Source: Phycisphaerales bacterium (GTDB taxonomy: Bacteria > Planctomycetota > Phycisphaerae > Phycisphaerales > UBA1924). From it: a DNA stretch of 64,000 nt. The stretch's first letter is position 1; the number at the start of each line of letters is the position of its first letter. Below are positions 17,338 through 24,748 of the stretch, piece after piece. A program made the position numbers and the translations under genes. Location of the stretch: contig JAJDDJ010000009.1 in NCBI GenBank assembly GCA_029260395.1, positions 124,001 to 188,000 on the forward strand, in the 5' to 3' direction. The notes under the pieces are model-generated. The model saw only the letters and a list, made by a program, of their open reading frames with translations, made no database searches and had not been told where the DNA came from.

Positions 17338-18447
17338 TCAGCCTCCGGGCTCATCGGTGGCTGCTGGGACATCCTGAGATTTTTTCTCATTGGCCCCCGG
17401 AATCACCAGCAAATCCACACTCGGCACGGGCTTGCCCCCGTCGTGCGCTGCTTGGCTGTCACCGCCCGGCTCTTTCGCACCCGGCGATTCCTGCGCGATC
17501 AATCGGGCCGCGAGCACGCGCACCGCAGCCGCTCGCTCTTCGCCCTCAACCTCAGCGAGCCTCTCGCGGTCCGCCTCTGTCAGCCCCACGAACACCGCCG
17601 AAGGAAGTACCCCGGTGCGTGCCGCCGAATCCAGCAAACTCATTCGCTCCAACAGCGTCGGGCCAACGTCCCCGCCCGTCTTCTGCGCTGCTCTCTGCAT
17701 CTCCCGCTGCTCGCGCGCCAGCCGCTGCTCAAGGCGGTACTCCAGGATCTTCGCAGCCATCGCGTCCCGCTGTGACTCGGTTAGTAGATTCCACATCCCG
17801 TTCTGCGCTTCCCAGGGCAGCGGTGCTTCACGCCGGATCCGATTCAGCAACGCACGCGCATCCGCCGCGTTGCGCACCGTCGTTCCGCTCGCGGCCTCGG
17901 CATGCGCCGCCATCGCCATCGAATCGCTTTGTGCCATCGACCCCGCCATCGGGGTCACCATGCTCATCGCGTCCGCCACCGGAGCTGACAGTTCCATCCC
18001 GGAGCCATCGAGTGTCCACCCCTTCTCGATCGCCTGCTGAGCCAGCCGAATCGTGTAGCCCATCCGCTTGGCCTCTTCCTCGGGCAACGCCAACTCCACC
18101 GCGCGCAGCTCGTTGAGATAGCCCGCGTAGTGTGCGCCGACTCCCTCGCGCCACCTCGCCTCCAATGACTTCACCTCAGCCATCTGCCCGCTGGTCAATG
18201 CGGCATCCGTTGGCAGCTCTCGCAACATCTTCGTGTACGAGCCCATCGAGATTGAATCACGGACCACCATCGGGTTGTTCGACAGCGCCATGCCGAACGT
18301 CTTCTCCATACCCGGCGGTGCTGCACGCACCACGCTCGGTCCGCGCAGCACCGACCCACCAGGAGCCGATTCATCCTGAGCGATCGCGTGCCCACACACA
18401 CTCGCCAGCACCGCCCCCGTCAACATCGCCTGTTTCACGCTGCGCAT
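17338..18447 (-). CDS. Secreted protein of unknown function
   Basis: The 369-aa product has a signal peptide (MRSVKQAMLTGAVLASVCGHAIA, then QDES) and AGGAG before the ATG. The mature protein is mostly helical and charged, with a Met-rich stretch around residues 155-185 (DAMSMVTPMAGSMAQSDSMA) and repeated 'LL..R..RLA.E.RE' helices near 215-290. The C-terminus is disordered, rich in Gly, Pro, Asp and Lys. No sorting tail is present. I do not recognise the family; similar helical periplasmic proteins of planctomycetes are usually unannotated. Followed by the terminator at 17117-17157. Confidence 0.75.
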   Translation of the reverse strand: MRSVKQAMLTGAVLASVCGHAIAQDESAPGGSVLRGPSVVRAAPPGMEKTFGMALSNNPMVVRDSISMGSYTKMLRELPTDAALTSGQMAEVKSLEARWREGVGAHYAGYLNELRAVELALPEEEAKRMGYTIRLAQQAIEKGWTLDGSGMELSAPVADAMSMVTPMAGSMAQSDSMAMAAHAEAASGTTVRNAADARALLNRIRREAPLPWEAQNGMWNLLTESQRDAMAAKILEYRLEQRLAREQREMQRAAQKTGGDVGPTLLERMSLLDSAARTGVLPSAVFVGLTEADRERLAEVEGEERAAAVRVLAARLIAQESPGAKEPGGDSQAAHDGGKPVPSVDLLVIPGANEKKSQDVPAATDEPGG

Positions 18448-18541
18448 CGCTGCTCCTCTCTATTTTTGCGGAACGTCCGGTCCTTCGCAATCGCCCGCTG
18501 AAATCGGTCCGCAGAACCCGACGACCTATCGTAACGACATC

Positions 18542-19723
18542 ATGCCAATCTCTAAAGAACAGATCACAACCGCCCTTGCCGACACCCCCAGCCCCGCTGG
18601 CCGGGGCTCACTTGCGGACTGCCTCGAATGGATCGCCACCTGCGAGGGCGCGGTCTCGCTCAAGTTCCATCTGCCCAGTTCCGCCGACTTTGATCCCGTG
18701 GCCATCACCGCGCACAAAGCGGTGCGCACGCTCGCCGTCGGCGAGGGCGAGCCCCTCACCAGCTTCACCGCTGAGTTCGTTGATCAGCAAGGCAAGACGA
18801 TCGCAACGCGCTCGCTCGGCGGCGGCGCTCCCCCGACATCCGCTCCCGTCGCGTCACCACCGCCAACGCCAGGCCATCGCCCGATCCCCGGCCTCAAGAC
18901 ACCCGACAACCCGCTCGCCCGCGTCAAGCACATCATCGCCATCGGCGCCGGCAAGGGCGGTGTGGGCAAGTCCGCCGTTGCCGTCAACACTGCGGTCGGC
19001 CTCGCTCGCCGTGGCCACGCGGTCGGCCTGCTCGATGCCGACATCTATGGCCCGTCGCTGCCCACCATGCTCGGCCTCCATAGCCTCGAACAATCCGTAG
19101 TCGCGGGAAAGCTTCAGCCCTACGCCGTGCACGGCATCAAAGCCATCACCCTGGGCAAGCTCGTCGATCCCGACAAGCCGCTCATCTGGCGCGGCCCTAT
19201 GGCCCACGGTGCGTTCACCCAGCTCACCGACCAAACCGACTGGGGCGAACTCGACTACCTCATCATCGACTTACCACCCGGCACGGGCGACATCGCGCTG
19301 ACCATGGCTCAGACCCTAAAGCTCCGCGGCGCTGTCATCGTCTGCACGCCCCAGCAAGTTGCGCAGGACGACGCCGTCCGCGCGCTGCGCATGTTCCAAC
19401 AGCTCAACATCGAAGTGCTCGGCGTCGTCGAGAACATGAGCTACTTCGTCGGTGACGACGCCAAGACCTACGACATCTTCGGCCGGGGCGGCGCCGAGCA
19501 AATGGCCCAGCGCTTCGGCCTGCCATTCCTGGGCGCGATCCCCATCACGATGCCCCTTCGCATCCATTCCGACACAGGCGAGCCGATCAAAAATTTCGAT
19601 CCTGCGCACGCGGGAGATCTCTTGCCCAGAGCCCTCGAGACCATGACCGCCAACATAGAGGCCCAAGCCGCCCTCGCCGCCATGCGAACCGGGGCCGCTG
19701 GCCCGAGCCTCTCGATCAGCTAG
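18542..19723 (+). CDS. mrp: Mrp/NBP35-type Fe-S cluster carrier ATPase
   Basis: The 393-aa product has an N-terminal region (1-90) resembling a degenerate MIP18/DUF59 domain, a Pro-rich linker and a MinD-like ATPase from residue 130: deviant Walker A GAGKGGVGKS, LLDADIYGPSLPTML, LIWRGPMAHGAF and DYLIIDLPPGTGDIALTMAQ. These proteins bind and deliver Fe-S clusters using ATP. The CxxC pair usually found after VENMSYF is missing: the sequence there is VENMSYFVGDDAKTYDIFG. Family members without it exist, so the mode of cluster binding is uncertain. A TATCGT hexamer lies 9 nt before the ATG, and no Shine-Dalgarno is seen. Confidence 0.88.
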   Translation: MPISKEQITTALADTPSPAGRGSLADCLEWIATCEGAVSLKFHLPSSADFDPVAITAHKAVRTLAVGEGEPLTSFTAEFVDQQGKTIATRSLGGGAPPTSAPVASPPPTPGHRPIPGLKTPDNPLARVKHIIAIGAGKGGVGKSAVAVNTAVGLARRGHAVGLLDADIYGPSLPTMLGLHSLEQSVVAGKLQPYAVHGIKAITLGKLVDPDKPLIWRGPMAHGAFTQLTDQTDWGELDYLIIDLPPGTGDIALTMAQTLKLRGAVIVCTPQQVAQDDAVRALRMFQQLNIEVLGVVENMSYFVGDDAKTYDIFGRGGAEQMAQRFGLPFLGAIPITMPLRIHSDTGEPIKNFDPAHAGDLLPRALETMTANIEAQAALAAMRTGAAGPSLSIS

Positions 19724-19840
19724 AGCGCGTGAACCCAAAATTCAGAAACTTGGCGCGCCAACCGCGAGTGGTTCATTACACTGAGGCTCGCGGAGTTCGA
19801 GCGGGAAGGCTCGTACACCCCACCTCCGAAAGGACCCCCC

Positions 19841-20242
19841 ATGAGCGAAGCCCCCCCTGCCAAAGCCATCGACCCCCGCATCATCGAAGTCGGCAAGGCC
19901 ACCGTCGAGCACGTCAACTCAGGCGCGGGCGATGACCGCCCTCTATGGGACAAGCACTGGAACCCCAAATTCGTTTCCGTCGAGGGAGATGGGGCGGTGT
20001 TTGAAGGTCGTCAGGCCGTCGAGGGCAAGCACGAATGGTGGAACAGCGCCATGACCGTTCACTCCTGCAAGGCTGAAGGCCCGTTTGTCGGTGCCAACGG
20101 GTTCGCCGTGAAGTACACGATGGATGTCGAGGCCAAAGACGGCTCGATGCCCCGCAACACCATGCACGAGGTCGCCAACTACACCGTCGAGAACGGCAAG
20201 GTGATTCGCGAAGAATTCCTAGGCGCGCCACACAACTGTTGA
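19841..20242 (+). CDS. SnoaL/NTF2-like small protein
   Basis: The 133-aa cytoplasmic protein starts after AAGGA. It has the length and pattern of an NTF2/SnoaL-like alpha+beta barrel: an N-terminal helix, then FVSVEGDGAVFEGRQAVEGKHEWW and the strand-rich VGANGFAVKYTMDVEAKDG and ENGKVIREEFLGA. The F-x-G-R-x-A-V-x-x-K motif is typical of SnoaL-like proteins. Function is unknown; such folds serve as isomerases, binding proteins or orphan domains. No operon partners; a terminator follows 70 nt downstream. Confidence 0.75.
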   Translation: MSEAPPAKAIDPRIIEVGKATVEHVNSGAGDDRPLWDKHWNPKFVSVEGDGAVFEGRQAVEGKHEWWNSAMTVHSCKAEGPFVGANGFAVKYTMDVEAKDGSMPRNTMHEVANYTVENGKVIREEFLGAPHNC

Positions 20243-20312
20243 GCTATCGCTCGGCCAGGTTCCATTGGAGCCGTAAGCGGGAGCACACGGTCCCACTGCT
20301 ACCTACATAACA

Positions 20313-20347
20313 ACCGCCCGGGTCATCACGGCCCGGGCGGTCTTGTT
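20313..20347. terminator. Bidirectional terminator between SnoaL-like gene and trxA
   Basis: ACCGCCCGGG (20313-20322) pairs perfectly with CCCGGGCGGT (20332-20341) around a 9-nt loop. CTTGTTCT follows on the + strand and TGTTATGT on the - strand. It sits between two convergent genes. Confidence 0.75.
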
Positions 20348-20370
20348 CTATCGCTCGATGATGCCTGTGT

Positions 20371-20709
20371 TTACCCAACCAGCTCGTTAAGCTTGCCCGC
20401 GATTTGATCGCGCGGCGCCAATCCAACGTGCCGGCCCGCAAGCTCGCCGTCCTTGAAGTACAACAGCGTCGGAATCGACTGAACGTCGTACTGCACCGCG
20501 AGCGCCTGATTCGCGTCGATGTCCACCTTGGCCACCTTCGCTTTGCCTTGGAATTCATCGGCCAGAGCGTCGATCGTTGGTCCGAGGTGCTTGCACGGGC
20601 CGCACCACTCGGCCCAGAAATCCACAACCGCAACGCCCGGAGCATCGAGCACCTCGGTCTTGAACGTGTCCTCGGTCAGATGAAGCGTGTTACCTGTCTG
20701 CGAAGCCAT
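20371..20709 (-). CDS. trxA: Thioredoxin
   Basis: The 112-aa protein carries the active site FWAEWCGPCK with both redox Cys, the conserved KVDIDANQALAVQYDVQSIPT with the cis-Pro, and the closing LYFKDGELAGRHVG. It reduces protein disulfides in the cytoplasm. Single-gene unit: a terminator lies 24 nt past its stop and the next gene upstream is 137 nt away. A clear AGGAGG-like site precedes the ATG. Confidence 0.95.
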   Translation of the reverse strand: MASQTGNTLHLTEDTFKTEVLDAPGVAVVDFWAEWCGPCKHLGPTIDALADEFQGKAKVAKVDIDANQALAVQYDVQSIPTLLYFKDGELAGRHVGLAPRDQIAGKLNELVG

Positions 20710-20846
20710 ATCAGCCTCCTTTGCTTTACCGGGCCGAACTGAGCCGCACGCGGCTCAAGCCCAATTGGTTTGTTCTCCGGGCTCGGCCCGGACTGAGTAT
20801 ACAGCCTGCGACCCCCGGCCTATTCCCAGGGGCTGCCGCGCGTCCG

Positions 20847-21479
20847 CTAGTCGCCCTCGCGGACCTTGGTTCGGGCCTCATGAATCACGCCCACCGCCTC
20901 TTGAATCGCGGTGTTCACGTCCTGATTCACCACCCACGCAGTGTAGACCCCGCTCGCCTGTGCATCGGCGATCTCACGCTGCGCCTCGGCGAACCGCCGC
21001 TGAATGGCCTCTTCCGGCTCACGCTTGCGTGCCCGCAGCCTCTCAAGCAGCACCCCCTCGCTCGGCGGCAGAATGAACAGACCAAACGCCCCCTGCATGT
21101 TCTTGGTCACCTGCACCGCACCCTGCACGTCGATGTCCAGAATTACTAATCGGCCCCGCCTGAGCTGTTCTTGAACCCAGTCTCTCGGCGTGCCGTACCG
21201 ACAGCCAAATACCTCCGCCCACTCGATCAACTTGTCCTCCGCGATCAACCGGTCAAAGGCCGCGTCGTCCACAAAGTGGTAGTCGACGCCCTCCACATCT
21301 GCCTCGGTCTTGGGCCGTGTGGTCACGCTCACGCTGAAGACCGAGTCTGCGATGCTCCGCTCCACCCCGCGCGTGATCGTCGTCTTTCCAACCCCGCTCG
21401 GACCGCTCACGATCACCAGCAGCCCGGCGTCCGTATCCGTCTCGAGTCGTCTGTGCCGCTGCTCACTCATGGCCTGCAT
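20847..21479 (-). CDS. gmk: Guanylate kinase
   Basis: The 210-aa enzyme phosphorylates GMP to GDP. The P-loop [11 protein letters not shown], the guanylate-binding SVSVTTRPK and GVDYHFVDD segments, and VILDIDVQGAVQV are present. The start is placed at ATG 21479 because AGGAGGAG lies 7 nt upstream; the frame is open for eight more codons. The first 13 nt overlap the end of pyrB, which implies translational coupling of the two nucleotide-biosynthesis genes. Confidence 0.93.
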   Translation of the reverse strand: MQAMSEQRHRRLETDTDAGLLVIVSGPSGVGKTTITRGVERSIADSVFSVSVTTRPKTEADVEGVDYHFVDDAAFDRLIAEDKLIEWAEVFGCRYGTPRDWVQEQLRRGRLVILDIDVQGAVQVTKNMQGAFGLFILPPSEGVLLERLRARKREPEEAIQRRFAEAQREIADAQASGVYTAWVVNQDVNTAIQEAVGVIHEARTKVREGD

Positions 21480-22462
21480 GCTCCAACTCCTCCTAGGCAC
21501 CACTCCAACGCCGCCATCCGTACCGCCACGCCAACCGCAACCTGCCGGAGCACCAACGACCGCGCGCCGCGCGCCAGCCCGCTTCCATCAGCAACCTCCG
21601 CATCGATCTCCATGCCGACGTTCATCGGCCCGGGGTGCATCACCACCGCGCCCTCGCGCAGCCGCAGAGCGCGCTCCCTCGTTAACGCGTATCGCTCACG
21701 ATACGTCGAAGCCACCGCGGCGCCCCGTTCGAACTGCACCCGCAGCATCATCACCGCGTCCGCCCGCCCGATCGCTGCATCAAAGTCCCGCTCGATGCTC
21801 CCTGCATCGTTCAACAACGCCCCCATCGACTCCGGCACGAGCGGCCCCGGCCCCACCAACTCAACCGTCGCCCCAAGCGATTGCAGCGCCGCAGCCCCCG
21901 ACCGCGCCACCCGCGAGTGCAGCACATCTCCCACGATCGCCACTCTCACGCCGCTCAGATCGAACCCATCGAGCCGGCCGATCGCCTCGCACAACGTAAA
22001 CGCATCGAGCAAGCCTTGCGTCGGGTGCTCGTGGCAACCATCGCCCCCGTTCAGAACCGGCACCTGGGTCGCCGCGGCGGCGCAGATCGAGGCTCCGGAG
22101 CGCGATGACCGCACCACGATCGCATCAACTCCCATCGCGCTGACCGTGCGCACCGTGTCCGCGAGCGATTCGCCCTTGGCTGTCGAGTTCGCGTTCGAGA
22201 AGTCCACAACCCCAGCGCCTAGCCGCTGAGCCGCCAGCGTGAAGCTGCCCCGTGTGCGTGTTGAGTTCTCAAAGAACACCGTCGCCACGGTCCGCCCCGC
22301 CAGCGTCTCAAGCACATCGCCCGGATAACTCGCGTGAGCAAGCATACGACCAGTCGAGCCGAGCAGCGCTCGCAGGGAATCCGCGCTCATGCCACGCAGG
22401 CCAAGCAAGTCACGGCCCTCGGGAGCCGTGTTCGTATCGCTTTGTGTAGTTGCCGACGTCAC
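21467..22462 (-). CDS. pyrB: Aspartate carbamoyltransferase, catalytic chain
   Basis: The 331-aa enzyme makes carbamoyl-aspartate, the first committed step of pyrimidine synthesis. The carbamoyl-phosphate site FFENSTRTRGSF, KGESLADTVRT, the HPTQ motif (CHEHPTQGLLDAFT) and the C-terminal VVMHPGPMNVGMEID are seen. It is read from a GTG with a TACACT hexamer 6 nt upstream and no Shine-Dalgarno. No regulatory chain gene (pyrI) is adjacent. Overlaps gmk. Confidence 0.93.
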   Translation of the reverse strand: MTSATTQSDTNTAPEGRDLLGLRGMSADSLRALLGSTGRMLAHASYPGDVLETLAGRTVATVFFENSTRTRGSFTLAAQRLGAGVVDFSNANSTAKGESLADTVRTVSAMGVDAIVVRSSRSGASICAAAATQVPVLNGGDGCHEHPTQGLLDAFTLCEAIGRLDGFDLSGVRVAIVGDVLHSRVARSGAAALQSLGATVELVGPGPLVPESMGALLNDAGSIERDFDAAIGRADAVMMLRVQFERGAAVASTYRERYALTRERALRLREGAVVMHPGPMNVGMEIDAEVADGSGLARGARSLVLRQVAVGVAVRMAALEWCLGGVGACRP

Positions 22463-22468
22463 TCGCCG

Positions 22469-22474
22469 AGTGTA
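22469..22474 (-). promoter_or_regulatory. -10 box TACACT, leaderless start of pyrB
   Basis: TACACT is followed by CGGCGA and the GTG at 22462. The 6-nt spacing places the expected transcription start at the start codon. Confidence 0.5.
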
Positions 22475-22502
22475 CCCGGCTCGCCCTCCGCACTGCGTCG
22501 GC

Positions 22503-23921
22503 TCAGTCGATGTAACCAGCCGAGCGCGCGATCTGCACGCCCAGCGAATCGCCCGCCATCAGCGGCTTGTCCGGCAATTCCGCCCCGCCCTCGCGGCGCT
22601 CGGCCAGTCGGGCAAGGGCCTGCTCGTACACCTCGCGAGTGATCGCCTTGCGACGAAGCTCGGTCAGAATCGCCTCGCTGCGGGCTGCCTCGATCTCGGC
22701 CGCGTCCGCCGGAACGGTCCGCAGGCTCATCGTCGGCTCAGCCTTCGGCTGCGCGTGCTCGATTGTCTCGGTCACGGTCGGCATGTACGCCGGCTCAATC
22801 AGACCGGCGGTGGGCTCGGTCGCCTTGGACGCTGCCTCGGACTCCTCGGCTGCCTCGATCGAACGCAGGCTGCTGGTCATCGGCGACATGGGCTGCATCG
22901 GGGTCAGTGCCTCCGACGTCGTCACCGGGTTCGAAACCGGAGTCTTCTGTGCCTCAACAACCGTGGGCAGCGGCGTGGCCACCAGATTCCAGCCTGCGGG
23001 GACCGTCCGCTTGCGCGGGCTGTCGTACCAGCCCTCGGGAGCCGGGAACATCGAGGCCAAAGCAGCGCGATCAAGCTTTTTTGCTGGTGTGGCCTGAGCC
23101 GTCACCGGAGTAGCGGTTGTCGGCTGGCTCGCCGCGACCGGTGTCGTGGTAGCGACAGCCTTGAAGCCTGTGTTGGTCGCGGGTGTCGTGTCCACCTGAG
23201 CCGTCTTGACGGGCTGGGAAGCCTCAACCGGAGTTGCTTCAGCCGGAGCAGTTACGACCTGAGCCGGCTGCGTCTGAGCAGGCTCGATCACCTTGGCCGG
23301 AGCCTGGGCAACAGGTTGCGACACCGGCTGGGCCGAGGGCGTCAACGCCTGCGTCGAAGCGTTCTGGCTGATGCTGATCACCGGCGTAACCGTCGGCACA
23401 GCAAGTGACGTGCTCGGAGACGCAGCCTGCGGTGCAATCTGAGTAGGAGTGCTGGCCACTGCGGTCGAACCGTTGTTCCCGGTCGGCAGCGGCGTGGGAA
23501 CCAAGCCCGCAGCCCGCGACGAGGGCTGCCAGGGCTGACTGGCCGTCGGCAGGCGATTCTCGACGCCCCGGCTTCCCGTGGGCACCAGGGCCGAGCGATC
23601 GAACGGGAACGGGTTCTTGCGAGTCGGGGCGGGCTCATCGGGCATGGTCGAGCGGATCTCGTCGGGGTTGATCGCCGCCAGCGTCGCCGCGGCGAGCACA
23701 TCGGCGGCTCGCATCGGCCGGACCCGCTCGATCGCGATCGCTTGGCGCTGCTCGCCGACCCGCTGCGGGCGGATCCGTTCAACCGGGATCGTGTGCATCT
23801 CCGCAACGCCCTCAGCGAACCCAGAACGTGGCCATGCATCCTCGGTCGCACCGGCGGTGCCGGCAAGACCAAGAAGGACGGCGGCTGAAACCCAAGCCGA
23901 TCGACGATGCATAGCGTTCAT
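22503..23921 (-). CDS. Secreted Ala/Pro/Thr-rich protein of unknown function
   Basis: The 472-aa product starts at MNAMHRRSAW, 8 nt after GGAG; an alternative ATG lies three codons later. The signal peptide ends at TAGATE. Residues 150-300 are low-complexity Pro, Ala, Thr, Val and Gln (for example PVAASQPTTATPVTAQ), resembling an extended linker. The first 100 residues hold two related segments, TIPVERIRPQRVG and AIAIERVRPMRAAD. The C-terminal 70 residues are helical and charged (SEAILTELRRKAITREVYEQALARL) and could be a short interaction domain. No family recognised. Divergent from ubiX. Confidence 0.7.
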   Translation of the reverse strand: MNAMHRRSAWVSAAVLLGLAGTAGATEDAWPRSGFAEGVAEMHTIPVERIRPQRVGEQRQAIAIERVRPMRAADVLAAATLAAINPDEIRSTMPDEPAPTRKNPFPFDRSALVPTGSRGVENRLPTASQPWQPSSRAAGLVPTPLPTGNNGSTAVASTPTQIAPQAASPSTSLAVPTVTPVISISQNASTQALTPSAQPVSQPVAQAPAKVIEPAQTQPAQVVTAPAEATPVEASQPVKTAQVDTTPATNTGFKAVATTTPVAASQPTTATPVTAQATPAKKLDRAALASMFPAPEGWYDSPRKRTVPAGWNLVATPLPTVVEAQKTPVSNPVTTSEALTPMQPMSPMTSSLRSIEAAEESEAASKATEPTAGLIEPAYMPTVTETIEHAQPKAEPTMSLRTVPADAAEIEAARSEAILTELRRKAITREVYEQALARLAERREGGAELPDKPLMAGDSLGVQIARSAGYID

Positions 23922-23975
23922 CAGTGTGCTCCAATAACCCGTACGCGCAAGTGTTGCGCAAAAAGGCGACCCTAA

Positions 23976-24746
23976 ATGACCCGCTCCAAAGGCCGACGCT
24001 TCGTGGTCGGGATCTCCGGAGCTTCCGGGGCTGCCTACGCGCTCCGCACGATCGAACAGCTGCTCCTCACAGGCAACCAGGTCCATCTGGTTGTCAGCGA
24101 CTACGGCAAGCAACTGCTTGCCCAGGAATCCGGCGTTCTTAAAGTCAGCGCCGAGCACCTGTTGCCGCATCTCGCCCCTCGGCCTGCAGCGCCGAACCAA
24201 GGTAAGACACCGGGTCTATCGGTCGCTGCCGCCCCCACAGACCAATCAGTCAGCGTTACAGACCGGCAAAAAGTTCATTTTTCACCCGCGCACCCCCAAG
24301 CACCCGCCGGATGGAGCCCTGGATGCGACTTCCCCGAGCTGGCATCAAGGCTGGTCTGCCATCCTCATAAGGATGTCGGAGCGGTCATCGCCTCGGGCTC
24401 GTTCATCCATCACGGCATGGTCATCGTGCCCTGCAGCTCGGCCAGCCTTGGGGCCATCGCCACAGGCTCGGGCTCCAACCTGCTCGCCCGAGCCGCCGCC
24501 GTCACGCTCAAAGAGCGACGCCCGCTGGTGATCGCGCACCGCGAATCGCCCCTGAGCCTGATTGACATCGAGAACATGCGCACGCTGGCGCTGGCCGGGG
24601 CGATCATCGCGCCGACCAACCCGGGGCTCTACCTATTGCCCACTCGGGTGGAACAGATCGTGGACTTCGTCGCGGGCAAGCTGCTCGACCTGCTCCACGT
24701 CGACCATACCCTCGATACAAGGTGGGAAGACGCTACGAGCACGTAG
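23976..24746 (+). CDS. ubiX: UbiX-like flavin prenyltransferase with internal insertion
   Basis: The 256-aa product has the UbiX landmarks: VVGISGASGAAYALR at the N-terminus, VIVPCSSASLGAIATGSGSN for FMN and phosphate binding, LKERRPLVIAHRESPLSLIDIENM and APTNPGLYLLP. UbiX makes prenylated FMN for UbiD-type decarboxylases. The protein is about 55 residues longer than usual: residues 67-120 or so (APNQGKTPGLSVAAAPTDQ onward to PAGWSPG) have no counterpart in ordinary UbiX and use more T- and A-ending codons (24200-24310). The core motifs are intact, so the protein is probably active. Ends 2 nt from the convergent dnaE stop. Confidence 0.85.
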   Translation: MTRSKGRRFVVGISGASGAAYALRTIEQLLLTGNQVHLVVSDYGKQLLAQESGVLKVSAEHLLPHLAPRPAAPNQGKTPGLSVAAAPTDQSVSVTDRQKVHFSPAHPQAPAGWSPGCDFPELASRLVCHPHKDVGAVIASGSFIHHGMVIVPCSSASLGAIATGSGSNLLARAAAVTLKERRPLVIAHRESPLSLIDIENMRTLALAGAIIAPTNPGLYLLPTRVEQIVDFVAGKLLDLLHVDHTLDTRWEDATST

Positions 24747-24748
24747 CG

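Noticed and set aside
19750..19761. 12-nt palindrome TTGGCGCGCCAA before the SnoaL-like gene
   Set aside because: Could be a promoter or operator element, but GC-rich palindromes of this length are expected in such DNA and the spacing to any -10 box is poor.
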